A DNA stretch of 64,000 nt from Ichthyophis bannanicus (GCA_033557465.1 JAWIIG010000038.1:310001-374000); one strand, 5' to 3'; numbered from the stretch's first letter, positions 18,501-28,307 are shown. Notes: a model not told the origin generated them from the letters alone. A program made the numbers and translations.

Positions 18501-20306
18501 ATGGAGAAGCCAGCCCCTGGATTTAAGAAGTGTACCAAATGTAATGCTGTTATTTCAGTCACAGACACCCATGAATGGTGTCTGAAATGTTTGGGGCCTG
18601 ACCATTCCATACCGGACTGCCCATCTTGCTCCCACATGTCTAAACGTGGGCTGCAGAACCGGGCCAACAAATTCCATGTGCTGTTTGCTTCAGAGAATAC
18701 AGCATCACAGTCATCCAGGTCTTCTTCTCCGGATGGATCTCAGGTAACCAAACCTTCTGTGGGCAAGTCCTCAAAGAGCAAATCTCCTTCAAAGCATCGA
18801 GAGGCTCTTAGCTTAGAACTTGAGGACCCTGCCCCAGCCAAACAACCCCGGCGGGAAGTCCAACTTCCAAAAACGCCAATTCAGGGGTCTCAGGTTGATA
18901 TCGATGCTACGGCCTCGACAGATCACCTGTTAGCCTGCTCTGGGGTACCGGGTCACTCCGGTACCGACATCCAGGCAGCTATGGCGTCCATGGGCGATAC
19001 TGTACAGTCCATGCAGCAGGCCGTCATGGCTTTCATTAAAGCTGCAACGCCATCGGTTCCGCTTTCAGCGGTTCCGGGCCCGATACCGGTATCGTCCGCC
19101 ATGCCGGTATCGAGGCCGTCCACCTCTAAACGCAAGTCGGTACCGTATGGGCTTTCGCTCCATACCGGTTCCATACCCGATACGCCCGATATCGATACCG
19201 ATCGGTACGCGTATCGTGCGTTAGAGGAAAGCACCGATTCCTCTGAGGATTTTCACTCCTCTGATGATTCTGCTGAGTTTTCACTCAACTTACCTGAGGA
19301 GCCCTCTTCTCCTAAAAGGAGAATGTCCCCTCCAGAGGATTTGTCCTTCCAGGACTTTGTTTTAGATATGGCTACAGCCCTTTCTATTACCACATCCTCT
19401 GAAAAGGAACCCAGATCCAAAAAACTGGATATTTTGGGATACTCAAAGGCCCCTAAGGAGGCAGTTACCCTGCCTATCCATGAAATCCTTCAAGAACAAC
19501 TGATGGATTTCTGGGAAAATCCTTTGACTTTGTCTCCTTATTCCCGTAGGTTGGACACCATGTATAGGGTCCCTCCTTCTCCTGGTTTCCAAAAGACTCA
19601 ATTGCCCCACCACTCTATTGTGGTGAAGTCTGCAATGAAGAAGATTAGGAGTACCAAAAGGCACTCTTCCACCCCTCCAGGACGGGAATGTAAGACTTTG
19701 GACTCTTTTGGTAGGAAAATTTTCCAGGCTAGTATGCTTATAGCCAGGATTAATTCCTACAGTCTCTATATGGGCATGTTCCTGGAGGAACTTGCCAAAA
19801 AGGTGCGGCATTTTGCCCCCTTTATCCCTGAGGATAAAAAGCAGGGATTCCTTTCCCTAGTGAAACAACTCTTAGAGGTTTCTAAGTTCTCTAATAGGGC
19901 AGCATATGATTCCTTTGAGGGAGCCAGTAGGGCTTCGGGCATTGCTATTGCAGCCCGACGTCTTGCTTGGCTCCAGGCCTCTGATCTGGAACCTTGGGTT
20001 CTAGATGGCTTACGGAATCTGCCCTGTACAGGTGAGAACTTATTTGGGGAAGAGTGGCAAATCAAAGCCACCCAGATGGATGCTGAAAATGCCACCTTGG
20101 AAAGACTTTCAAAGTCCACTTCAATTCCTACTAAGAAAAAGTCTTTTAAAAGGCCTTACTATAAGAAGGCCAGAGTTGCTTCAAATACTGGCCAGCAGTC
20201 TTCTCAACCTCGCTATACTGCTAAGCGTCAGCAATCCAAACAAGCACGAGCTAAGCCTGCAGCAGCTACTGTAGCTCAGCAGGCTCCAACCCCTCAGGGG
20301 TTTTGA
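18501..20306 (+). CDS. DIRS B1 Gag-like protein (601 aa)
   Basis: The first ATG after the left repeat opens a 601-codon frame ending at TGA 20304-20306. Residues 11-43 hold a zinc-binding cluster (C11, C14, C27, C30, H35, C40, C43), placed at the N-terminus rather than the C-terminus seen in retroviral Gag. A Ser-rich stretch follows (about 70-110), then the block LSFQDFVLDMATALSIT (about residue 285), and a Lys/Arg-rich C-terminus (TKKKSFKRPYYKKA, about 540-555) that should bind RNA or DNA. The same N-terminal cluster begins the gag of B2 and B3. It presumably packages element RNA; that is inference. Confidence 0.85.
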   Translation: MEKPAPGFKKCTKCNAVISVTDTHEWCLKCLGPDHSIPDCPSCSHMSKRGLQNRANKFHVLFASENTASQSSRSSSPDGSQVTKPSVGKSSKSKSPSKHREALSLELEDPAPAKQPRREVQLPKTPIQGSQVDIDATASTDHLLACSGVPGHSGTDIQAAMASMGDTVQSMQQAVMAFIKAATPSVPLSAVPGPIPVSSAMPVSRPSTSKRKSVPYGLSLHTGSIPDTPDIDTDRYAYRALEESTDSSEDFHSSDDSAEFSLNLPEEPSSPKRRMSPPEDLSFQDFVLDMATALSITTSSEKEPRSKKLDILGYSKAPKEAVTLPIHEILQEQLMDFWENPLTLSPYSRRLDTMYRVPPSPGFQKTQLPHHSIVVKSAMKKIRSTKRHSSTPPGRECKTLDSFGRKIFQASMLIARINSYSLYMGMFLEELAKKVRHFAPFIPEDKKQGFLSLVKQLLEVSKFSNRAAYDSFEGASRASGIAIAARRLAWLQASDLEPWVLDGLRNLPCTGENLFGEEWQIKATQMDAENATLERLSKSTSIPTKKKSFKRPYYKKARVASNTGQQSSQPRYTAKRQQSKQARAKPAAATVAQQAPTPQGF

Positions 20307-20307
20307 C

Positions 20308-22230
20308 TTGCTCCTAGGGAACTTGCCACTTCTGGTTCTAACACAACCAGAACCTCTCACCATACCCGGAAGGTTGGTTCACTTTGCTCCCAGATGGGAA
20401 CAAATCACAACAGAACAATGGACCCTCTCTATCATTCGAGAGGGTTACAAACTTCATTTCTCCAGCCTTCCTCCCCATCATATGGTGAGACCATTCAATT
20501 CTCCCCCATCTCTCCTAACCCTGTTGGGTCAAGAGGTTTCCTCTCTTCTTGCCCAAGGGGCCATAGAAGAGGTTCCTCTTCCTCAACAAGGGTCCGGTTT
20601 CTACTCCCCTTATTTTCTCATTCCAAAGAAGACAGGGGGATTCAGACCAATCCTAGATCTGAGAGAATTGAACAAATTTCTCTTCAAGGAGAAATTCAAA
20701 ATGCTGTCTCTCGGCATTCTCCTTCCTTACCTCCAGGGTCAGGACTGGCTTTGTTCTCTAGACCTACAGGATGCGTATACACATATACTCATCCATCCAT
20801 CCCACAGAAAGTATCTTCGCTTTCTGTTTCAGGGAAAACATTTCCAATACAGAGTACTCCCCTTCGGTCTAGCCTCTGCTCCAAGAGTATTCACAAAATG
20901 CATGGCAGTCGTCGCCGCATTTCTAAGAGGCATGGGAATCTTTGTCTTCCCATATCTGGACGACTGGCTCATCCGAGCTCCAACTCAGTCACAGGCCCAG
21001 ATTTCCCTGGACCACACAAGGAGCCTTTTGCAGTATCTGGGACTGGTAGTAAACCTTCCCAAGTCCCAACTCATCCCTACTCAATCTCTAGAATTCATAG
21101 GGGCCCAGTTGGACACCATCACTGCAAGGGCCTACCTTCCACATGTTCGAGGCCAGCGCCTCCTGAGTTTGGCCTCCCAAGCTCAGTCCAGCACTCACTT
21201 GACAGCCAGGGAAATGCTACGCCTACTGGGTCATATGGCCTCCACAGTGCATGTGGTGCCCTATGCTCGTCTTCATATGAGAGCAGCTCAATGGACCCTG
21301 GCCACTCAGTGGACTCAGGCGTCAGGAGCGCTCTCAGACCAAATACAAACCTCCGATCGTCTGTTTTGGTCCCTCCACTGGTGGACTTCCACCAAGAATC
21401 TGTTGTTGGGGGCTCCATTTCAACCATTGCTACCCCAAGCAACCCTCACAACAGATGCCTCCCAAACAGGGTGGGGAGCCCATCTGCAAACTCTCTCCAC
21501 TCAGGGCACTTGGTCTCTACAGGAGACCACCCTTCATATCAATCTTCTGGAACTGCGAGCAATTTACCTTGCCCTCAAGGTCTTCCACTCCCTCCTAGCC
21601 AACCTCACTGTCCTAGTTCAGACGGACAATCAGGTGGCCATGTTTTACATAAACAAACAAGGAGGGACGGGCTCTCTGTCGCTTTGCAACGAAGCTCTAA
21701 GACTATGGGCCTTCGCCAGAGAGCATCAGATTCACCTGCTAGCAGTGTATCTCCCAGGAGTTCAAAACTCTCGGGCAGACAGGCTCAGTCGAGTTCTGCT
21801 GCCACACGAATGGTCCCTACATTTGGACCAAATAAACCGAATCTTTCAGGAATGGGGGACCCCGGACATAGACCTCTTTGCAAGTCCGTGGAATGCCAAA
21901 CTTCCCCGGTTCTGTTCCAGAACTCCGTGTCAGGGAGCTCAGGCTACGGACGCCTTTCTCCTGAATTGGAGTCAGGCATTCCTATATGCCTTTCCACCCA
22001 TTCCTTTGATTCCCAAGACTCTGTTCAAACTCCAGAGGGATCATGGAACTATGATCCTCATAGCTCCACGCTGGCCACGCCAAGTGTGGTTCCCTCTACT
22101 TCTACAGCTCTCCCAGGGATCCTACTTGGATCTGGGAGCTGCGCCAGACCTCCTGTCTCAGGAGGAGGGGACTTTGTGGCACCCAAACCCCAAATCCCTT
22201 CACCTCAGTGCTTGGTTACTGAAGGCTTAA
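20308..22230 (+). CDS. DIRS B1 reverse transcriptase - RNase H - MT-like polyprotein (about 640 aa)
   Basis: Frame +1 relative to gag, open from just after the gag stop. The first codon available is TTG 20308 and no early ATG gives the whole RT, so expression may need frameshifting, reinitiation or splicing. RT: GFRPILDLRELNKFL (about 111), LPFGLASAPRVFTK (about 186), YLDD at 216-219. RNase H acidic residues: D383, E415, D440, D491. The C-terminal part with DIDLFASPWNAKLPRF and YAFPPIPLIPKTL (about 560) is the MT-like region of DIRS elements. All catalytic residues that I can check are present. The 3' end overlaps the recombinase frame. Confidence 0.85.
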   Translation: MLLGNLPLLVLTQPEPLTIPGRLVHFAPRWEQITTEQWTLSIIREGYKLHFSSLPPHHMVRPFNSPPSLLTLLGQEVSSLLAQGAIEEVPLPQQGSGFYSPYFLIPKKTGGFRPILDLRELNKFLFKEKFKMLSLGILLPYLQGQDWLCSLDLQDAYTHILIHPSHRKYLRFLFQGKHFQYRVLPFGLASAPRVFTKCMAVVAAFLRGMGIFVFPYLDDWLIRAPTQSQAQISLDHTRSLLQYLGLVVNLPKSQLIPTQSLEFIGAQLDTITARAYLPHVRGQRLLSLASQAQSSTHLTAREMLRLLGHMASTVHVVPYARLHMRAAQWTLATQWTQASGALSDQIQTSDRLFWSLHWWTSTKNLLLGAPFQPLLPQATLTTDASQTGWGAHLQTLSTQGTWSLQETTLHINLLELRAIYLALKVFHSLLANLTVLVQTDNQVAMFYINKQGGTGSLSLCNEALRLWAFAREHQIHLLAVYLPGVQNSRADRLSRVLLPHEWSLHLDQINRIFQEWGTPDIDLFASPWNAKLPRFCSRTPCQGAQATDAFLLNWSQAFLYAFPPIPLIPKTLFKLQRDHGTMILIAPRWPRQVWFPLLLQLSQGSYLDLGAAPDLLSQEEGTLWHPNPKSLHLSAWLLKA

Positions 22231-23267
22231 GCCTTCAAGACTTTCATCTTTCCCAACCAGTGAAAGATATCCTTTCTGCCTCTAGGAAACCCTCTACCAG
22301 GCGTTCCTATGCTTTCAAATGGAAACGTTTTTCCATTTGGTGTGCTCAGCAGGGTCTTGACCCTCTGGCACTTCCTTTGAATTCTCTTCTTGATTATCTC
22401 CTGCATCTATCCAATGCAGGCCTCAAGACGAATTCGGTAAGAGTCCATTTAAGTGCTATTGCAGCATCCTTGCAACATATAAATGGACAACCTATCTCCT
22501 CTCATCCTCTTGTTGCAAGATTCATGAGAGGCCTGACTCTCACTAAACCTCCCATCAGACCACCCCCGGTCGCATGGGATTTGAATCTAGTGCTCGGTCA
22601 ACTTATGAAGCCACCTTTTGAGCCAATGTTTTCCACCTCCTTGAAATTTCTTTCCTGGAAGGTCATCTTCCTCATTGCAGTCACTTCGGCTCGCCGCATC
22701 AGTGAGCTGCAGGCTTTAGTGGCTAATCCACCTTACACAAGATTTCATCATGATAAGGTGGTCCTTAGGACGAATCCCCACTTTATGCCTAAAGTGGTCT
22801 CGCCTTTTCATCTTAATCAAGAGGTATATCTACCTGTCTTTTTTCCAGCTCCTCATGCATCCAATGCAGAGAGGAACCTTCATACTCTGGATTGTAAAAG
22901 AGCTCTCGCTTTTTACCTTAATAGGACTCAGCCACATCGAAAGTCTTCTCAACTTTTTGTGGCCTTTGATCCTTCCCATTTGGGACTTCCAGTCTCCAAG
23001 CGTACACTTTCCAATTGGATTGCTCAGTGTATTTCTTTTGCTTACCAGAGCAAAAACATTTCTCTGGAAGGCCATGTCACTGCTCACAATGTGAGGGCCA
23101 TGGCAACTTCTATGGCTCATCTGCACTCTGTTTCCATAGATCAGATCTGTCGAGCCGCTACCTGGGCCTCGGTTCATACCTTCACAGCCCATTACTGTTT
23201 GGACAAGGACTCCCGCCGGGATGCCTTGTTTGGCCAGGCTGTCCTCAAGCACCTGTTCCATTCCTAA
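20394..23267 (+). CDS. DIRS B1 tyrosine recombinase frame (957 codons open; recombinase is the last ~350)
   Basis: The recombinase domain starts near codon 600 (LSLQDFHLSQPVKDILSASR, about 22228), overlapping the end of the RT frame. The catalytic set is complete: SARRISELQAL (R767/R768), TAHNVRAMATSMA (H898, R901) and the tyrosine in HYCLDKDSRRD (Y934). Stop at 23265-23267. The frame is the gag frame and stays open all through the RT-RNaseH region; those first ~600 codons are Ser/Pro-rich and are probably not a protein domain. The recombinase should insert the circular DNA copy without making a target duplication. Confidence 0.85.
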   Translation: MGTNHNRTMDPLYHSRGLQTSFLQPSSPSYGETIQFSPISPNPVGSRGFLSSCPRGHRRGSSSSTRVRFLLPLFSHSKEDRGIQTNPRSERIEQISLQGEIQNAVSRHSPSLPPGSGLALFSRPTGCVYTYTHPSIPQKVSSLSVSGKTFPIQSTPLRSSLCSKSIHKMHGSRRRISKRHGNLCLPISGRLAHPSSNSVTGPDFPGPHKEPFAVSGTGSKPSQVPTHPYSISRIHRGPVGHHHCKGLPSTCSRPAPPEFGLPSSVQHSLDSQGNATPTGSYGLHSACGALCSSSYESSSMDPGHSVDSGVRSALRPNTNLRSSVLVPPLVDFHQESVVGGSISTIATPSNPHNRCLPNRVGSPSANSLHSGHLVSTGDHPSYQSSGTASNLPCPQGLPLPPSQPHCPSSDGQSGGHVLHKQTRRDGLSVALQRSSKTMGLRQRASDSPASSVSPRSSKLSGRQAQSSSAATRMVPTFGPNKPNLSGMGDPGHRPLCKSVECQTSPVLFQNSVSGSSGYGRLSPELESGIPICLSTHSFDSQDSVQTPEGSWNYDPHSSTLATPSVVPSTSTALPGILLGSGSCARPPVSGGGDFVAPKPQIPSPQCLVTEGLSLQDFHLSQPVKDILSASRKPSTRRSYAFKWKRFSIWCAQQGLDPLALPLNSLLDYLLHLSNAGLKTNSVRVHLSAIAASLQHINGQPISSHPLVARFMRGLTLTKPPIRPPPVAWDLNLVLGQLMKPPFEPMFSTSLKFLSWKVIFLIAVTSARRISELQALVANPPYTRFHHDKVVLRTNPHFMPKVVSPFHLNQEVYLPVFFPAPHASNAERNLHTLDCKRALAFYLNRTQPHRKSSQLFVAFDPSHLGLPVSKRTLSNWIAQCISFAYQSKNISLEGHVTAHNVRAMATSMAHLHSVSIDQICRAATWASVHTFTAHYCLDKDSRRDALFGQAVLKHLFHS

Positions 23268-23361
23268 ACAACTCCTGCCCACCTTCCCAGAATGGATGCC
23301 TGAGATCCATACGAAGATGGCGAACCTTTACAGGGGATCCCATGCATCTAAGCTAGGGAGT

Positions 23362-23460
23362 CCCCATATGTGAGGACTTATTCCTGCTTGTTCCTGGAGA
23401 TAGCACAGTTACTTACCTGTAACAGGTGATCTCTGGGAACAGCAGGAATTAGTCCTCACA
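23362..23460 (+). repeat. B1 internal complementary region
   Basis: CCCATATGTGAGGACTTATT to GGAGATA (23402) is the exact complement of the first ~40 bases of the left end. GCACAGTTACTTACC (from 23403) to TTAGTCCTCACA is the complement of the right end, including the spelling differences between the two ends (ATAAG on the left, ATTAG on the right). This places the circle junction at 23402/23403. Confidence 0.9.
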
Positions 23461-23544
23461 ACCCACCCACCTCCCCTAGGAGTTGTATCTTTTATCTATC
23501 TATCTTCCTGTCCTCTCTCTGTTGACTCAGCTATAAACTCGAAA

Positions 23545-23728
23545 CTGAGGAGAGCTGTTCAGGAAGGCGGGAAGGCAGTGCGCATGTGCAGTGGGAGGTC
23601 CCAAAAGCTTCTATTCTAAGAAGCTGGGGAGCTTTCCCGCACGGGCTCCGTCGGTACCGACGTACCCATATGTGAGGACTAATTCCTGCTGTTCCCAGAG
23701 ATCACCTGTTACAGGTAAGTAACTGTGC
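23545..23728 (+). repeat. B1 right inverted terminal repeat
   Basis: Inverted copy of the left repeat, with an outer extension GATCACCTGTTACAGGTAAG ending CTGTGC at 23728. ACCTGTTACAGGT inside the extension is itself a palindrome, and CAGGTAAGT is a perfect splice-donor consensus facing outward. Confidence 0.9.
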
Positions 23729-23794
23729 TTTCTGTGTTTGGACCTCATAGAAAGTTGTTTTACTTTTTATTCAACAATGGTTTAAGAGTACTAT

Positions 23795-24193
23795 GGGGTA
23801 ATTTTGGAAGCCCTGTTCGTGCCTTGGATGTCTAAAAATGGACATAGAAACATCCAAAGCACAGAGATCCCCAGAGCCACTTTAAAAGCTTGGTCTGTGA
23901 ATGTCTCCAGTGTGAGGATATCCAAGTCTGAATGTTGGTGTGGTGGAGGCAGGAACCTGGATATCGCTGCCTGGTCTCAGAAGTGTCCCAGATGTCTGGT
24001 GCCGTGTCTAAGCTTAGATCTGCTCCAGGAACGAACAGGCTTCTGAAAAGTGCTTGTTCTGGCTGAAAAATGTCCAGAGGATGTAGAGAAGAAAGCACTC
24101 CATCCCCATAATTTCAGTGATAGCACATTGGGATTTGAATCCTGGCTTCATCGTTCCTGGCCCACTACTCTAACTACTGTATTAGGTTTTTCC
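23795..24193. mobile_element. Left piece of a small DNA element (MITE-like) split by Tc1
   Basis: GGGGTAATTTTGGAAG at 23795 faces CTTTCTAAAATTCCCC at 26403-26418 as inverted ends. Both halves are rich in GGACAT/GGACGT and CTGGACAT motifs. A Tc1 element sits between them. The family is not recognised. Confidence 0.5.
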
Positions 24194-24399
24194 TACAGTG
24201 CATTGCAAAAGTATTCATCCCCTCTGTGTTTTGTCGCATTACAAACTGGAATTAAAATGGAGTTTTGGGGGTTAGCATCATGTGATATATCCAACATGCC
24301 TACAACTTTGAAGGTGCGAAATATCCTTTATTGTGACACAAATAATTAAAACAAAAAAAAACTGAAAGCAGGACTGTGCATATGTGTTCACCCCCCAAA

Positions 24400-25920
24400 G
24401 TCAATACGTTGTAGAGTCGCCTTTTGCTGCAATTACAGCTGCAAGTCTCTTGGGGAATGTCTCTAAATGTCTCTATTAGCTTAGGACCTCTAGCCATTGG
24501 GATTTTCACCCATTCCTTTAAGGCAAAACTGCTCCAACTCCTTCAAGTTAGATGGATTGTGTTGGTGTACAGATTTTCAATTGGATTGAGGACTGGGTTT
24601 TGACTAGGCCATTCCAAGACATTTAGATGTTTCCCTTTAAACCAGCTTTAGCAGTATGTTTAGGGTCATCGTCCTGCAGGAAGGTGAACTTTCATCCCAG
24701 TCTCAAATCTCTGGCAGACTGAAACGGGTTTTCCTCAAGAATTGCCTACCATCGTTCCTTCAATCTTGACCAGTTTTCCTGTCCCTGCCAATGAAAAACA
24801 TCCCCACAGCATGATGCTGCCACTACCATGTTTCACTGTGGGAATGGTGTTCTTTGGGTGATGCAAAGTGTGTTTGTGCCACACATGGCATTTCCCATGA
24901 TGACCAAAAAGTTCAATTTTCATCTCATCAAGGCTATCAAAGGCATCACCTCCTCCTCACTAATAGACCTCATTCAGACCGTTCCACCTAACAGATCTAG
25001 GAGAACGATATCTACAAATGTGCTAGTAATCCCTAAGGCAGCAACAAAATGCTCACTAGCGACATCTAACAGGGCTTTCAGCTTCTATGCCCCTAAGTGC
25101 TGGAACACCTTACCACCGGAGATTCGGGCTGTCACCGATCTAACTCTTTTCAAAAAGGCACTCAAATCCCACCTTTTCCCCCAATATTACCAGACCAACC
25201 AAACACCGACCTGACGCCCATCCCCTTTTTGAACACCTGTTTCACAGGACCCAACTCAACCTAAGAATAATTCCTGCTGTATATACATGTAAATACATAT
25301 GTAAATAGGCTCAGTTAACAATTTCCCCCATGTTTATCCAAGTTCTCATACCTGTTCTATGTAAAACCAAACAGCTTTTTGTTCTGGTCTATTGTTATAT
25401 TGTAAACCGCGCTGATGCTAAATAGTGCGGTATATAAGAGCTTGTAATAAATAAATAAATAAATAAATCTGACCGGAGAACCTTCTTCCATATGTTTGGG
25501 GGGTCCGCCACATACTGTTGTGCAAACTCCAAATGTGTTTTCTTATTTATTTCTTCAAGCAATGACTTTTTTTTGGCCACTCTTCCATAAAGCCCCACTT
25601 TGTGGAGTGTATGGCTTAAAGTGGTCCTATGAACAGATACTCCCATCTCCGCTGTGGATCTTTGCAGCTCCTTCAGTGTTATTCTTGGTGTCTTTGTAGC
25701 ATCTCTGATTAATGCCCTCCTTGCCTGGTCTGTGCGTTTTGGTGGGCCTTCTCTTGTCAGGTTTGTAGTGGTGCCGTATTCTTTCTATTTTGTTATTAGT
25801 GGATTTAATGGTGCTCCATGGGATAATCAGAATTTGGGATATTTTTTTATAATGCAACCCTGATCTATACTTCCCCACAAGTTTGTCTCTGACTTGTTTA
25901 GAGTACTCCTTGGTCTTCAT
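24400..25920 (-). pseudogene. Tc1-like transposase pseudogene
   Basis: Minus-strand pieces in order: 25920-25627 (MKTKEYSKQVRDKLVGKYRS, N-terminal helix-turn-helix; WSTIKSTNNKI), 25646-25470 (VHRTTLSHTLHKVGLYGRVA, second DNA-binding region), then after the L2 insertion 24923-24735 ([20 protein letters not shown], catalytic domain), and near 24670 the [10 protein letters not shown] block holding a catalytic Asp. Frameshifts separate the pieces and stops follow the last block. The enzyme would cut and paste the element at TA sites. Confidence 0.85.
24929..25467 (+). mobile_element. L2-clade LINE 3' end inserted in Tc1
   Basis: Encodes the C-terminal RT-side segment (NRAFSFYAPKCWNTLPPEIR, FKKALKSHLFPQYYQ), parallel to NRAFTIYAPRAWNALPTYIR in the L2 at 48957-50010. 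It ends with TTGTAAACCGCGCTGATGC, GTGCGGTATATAAGAGC and (AATA)n. Tc1 sequence is TTTTCATCTCATC before it and CTGACCGGAGAACC after it. No clear target duplication is visible. Confidence 0.8.
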
Positions 25921-26278
25921 GTTGCTTGTTTAATGGTGTTTCATTCAGGGATCTTTTAGAACAGGTATATTTATACAGGCATCATGTGACACTGCACATT
26001 ATGTGACTTCTGAGGTTAATTGGTTGGACCAGATCTTATTTAGGAGTTTCATTGCAAAAGAGATGAATACATATGCACTCGCAACTTTTCAGTTTTTAGG
26101 GTTTTTTAAAAATATATATACAAGGTATTTTATTGTCATTTCACTTCACCAATTTGGACTATATTGTTAGGTCCTATACCTAACATCCAAATGAACCTCC
26201 ATTTTCATTCCAGGTTGTACGTAATGCGACAAAACAGGACAAAAACCAAGGGGATGAATACTTTTGCAAGGCTCTGTA

Positions 26279-26418
26279 GATGTCCAGGTTCTGAAATATT
26301 ATTCTGGGGACGTCTATATTGGGCATGTCCACATTTGTGAAATCATGTCTGTACCTGGACGTGCCTGCTTTTTTTTTTTTTTGACGTTGTGGCTTAAACG
26401 TCCTTTCTAAAATTCCCC
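26279..26418. mobile_element. Right piece of the MITE-like element split by Tc1
   Basis: GTCCAGGTTCTGAAATATTA through GGACGTGCC and a T run (26370-26383) to CTTTCTAAAATTCCCC. It completes the outer layer of the nest. 26419-26516 has no feature that I can name. Confidence 0.45.
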
Positions 26419-27068
26419 TTTCTTCACTGCTTCCTATGCAGTGCATTCATTTAAGTGTCTATGTATATATTTCTAAACAAGGTATCAAGGTGACCCTGGT
26501 GTGGGCCAGTGTTTAGGAAAATCATTTTTATTGTATTTCACATAGCAACACACATCAACAATTTGTTGACAGAACATTGTAACTGTATAGATAGATAAAC
26601 CGTATACACAAGGAACCCAGCAGAAATGAACAGTCAGTTGAATATTCCAATTGTCCATCCCCAACCCCCATCAGAGTCCTTGAGGAGGCTAACACAAACG
26701 CCCACACTATACAGAACTTTACTGAACGGTCAAACTCCCAGCCACCCAACCTCGATGACCTATCATCAGGACCTCCCCGCCCCCCCCGGCCATCCCATAT
26801 GTTCGCATCAAATGACATATCAAGCAACTGCTCATCATACAACAGGACAACAATACATTCAAAAGGGCGCCACAGCAACAGCAAGGGCCCCAACTCCCCA
26901 CCTCTACGCAGAGAATAGTAACATTATTACCCTAGCGTACTTTAGGGTTCTTGTAGAACATACAACTTCTGCAGGAAATAAGAAAGTCAACTGAAGCCAA
27001 CTATTATCAGCTCATGGTCCCTGTCACAGGGCAGTCCCCCCCTCCCTCCAACCCCTCCTCCCCCCCTC

Positions 27069-28307
27069 TCAGAAGTACCCCCCCTCACCATCCCCCCACC
27101 CCTCCCACTCTCCCTCACTCACACAGACATTCGCCTCCTCCCCCTCTGTCTCAGCCCCCTCTGGTCTCAGGCAAGTGTCTTCCCCAACAGGCACTTTCCG
27201 CCAGATATTGCAGCACTCCGCCTGTCTACGCCCCCCCAACACCCGCCCCGTCCTTTGCTCCATACCCCTTAGATCCTCCATTCCTTGTTGCCATTTGGCT
27301 ATTCCGGGGGGCTGCTCAGAAAGCCATCTCCTAAGGATACATTGTTTCGCCACCAGAAAGCCTTTATCATACAGTTTGCGACAAGGAGCTGCTAAAGCAG
27401 ACCCCTCCCCCCCTGAGATTCCAAATAAACACCACTCCCACGAGATTGACCCAACCGGCTGCCCCCAGTGCCCTTGTCGACTCTGAACTTGCTGCCAAAA
27501 GCTCTGGATCTTCGCACATGACCAAAAGCGATGCAGAAGTGTCCCCCTATGCAGCCCGCAGAGCTGACACACATCTGTCGAGAGCAACCCCATCTTTTTC
27601 GCCCAAACATTAGACACATAAGCCCTCCACAACAACTTGTACTGAGTTTCTTGCATCCGGGCCGATTCCACAAACGATTTTACCAGCTGGAAAGCATCTT
27701 GTAACATCTGTACCGTAACCCCCATGGCCCCATCGTGCACCCACCTCGAAGCTAACAGCTCCAAAGCTCCCAGCTCACCCCCTGGATACAGCTCGTCGTG
27801 CAGTGCTCTCACCGAGGCCTGCCCCTCCCAATCAGCAAAAAAATCCCAAAGGCCTACCCTAAGCCAAGCCTTCCCATGCCTTTTCTGCAGGTCCCCGATG
27901 TAGTGGCGGGCTTGTAAATAAAGATAAAACGTGCGCTGCTCTAAACTGAATCTCTGTGCTAGGGTTTAAAAGGCCTCCACCTCCCCGGACTGGGGCATTC
28001 TCAAGTTTCTAACATACTCCATCCCTTTTCGCAGCCAGTCTTGGGGCGCACCACCTTGTTGCCCCGGCTGAAAATCCCCATTCCCTGTCAGGGGTAAGGA
28101 ATCCGTTACATGCCAGCTCAGCCTCTTATGTCGACACATCACCTGCCACGCCTGTCGCAGAGCTCCAGTGTACCCCTTGCCCCGCCAGGCCGACGGAAGG
28201 CTCTTGTCAGCCACATGCAGAAGGTATGCTCTGTGAAAGGGCTCTGACATCTGGTCGAGCAACCCCAAAGGTAAGGTGTCAGATGAGCCCATGATGAGAT
28301 CTCTCAA
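27069..28307 (-). pseudogene. L1 ORF2 C-terminal domain
   Basis: Two frames, 28307-27966 and 27812-27069. The second carries WRAYVSNVWAKKMGL and CQLCGLHRGTLLHRFWSCAK, the cysteine-rich C-terminal motif of L1 ORF2p, followed by residues that match G-rich 3' sequence. Stops near 27960 break the link between the pieces. Confidence 0.75.

Larger units (their letters stand above)
18124..23728 (+). mobile_element. DIRS retrotransposon, family B copy 1 (B1), apparently full length
   Basis: 5,605 bp. The left repeat (18124-18292) and right repeat (23545-23728) are inverted copies that look identical over about 150 bases, the right one with a longer outer end. The internal complementary region (23362-23460) carries the complements of both ends joined at 23402/23403. 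Gag, RT-RNaseH-MT and recombinase frames are all open. No direct repeat flanks the element, as expected for DIRS integration. It is the least damaged mobile element in the window. Confidence 0.92.
24196..26276 (-). mobile_element. Tc1/mariner DNA transposon, broken, carrying an L2 insertion
   Basis: Inverted ends CAGTGCATTGCAAAAGTATT (24196) and AATACTTTTGCAAGGCTCTG (ending 26276) are flanked by TA at 24194-24195 and 26277-26278, the Tc1/mariner target duplication. The terminal repeats extend about 70 bp (GCATTACAAACTGGAATT against TTCCAGGTTGTACGTAATGC). The transposase lies on the minus strand. The L2 tail insertion at 24929-25467 breaks the transposase gene. Confidence 0.9.

Noticed and set aside
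18501..20306. Gag zinc cluster read as a host zinc-finger gene
   Set aside because: Inverted terminal repeats, the RT downstream and the same protein start in B2 and B3 show that it is part of a DIRS element.
20394..22200. The first ~600 codons of the 957-codon frame as a separate protein
   Set aside because: The RT-RNaseH frame on the same strand has all the conserved blocks; the overlapping frame has no recognisable domain. Kept only as an observation.
26626..27334. Proline/serine-rich open frames on plus (26626-26994 and 27014-27334)
   Set aside because: They are the complement of the G-rich 3' region of the minus-strand L1; no domain is visible and coding belongs to the other strand.
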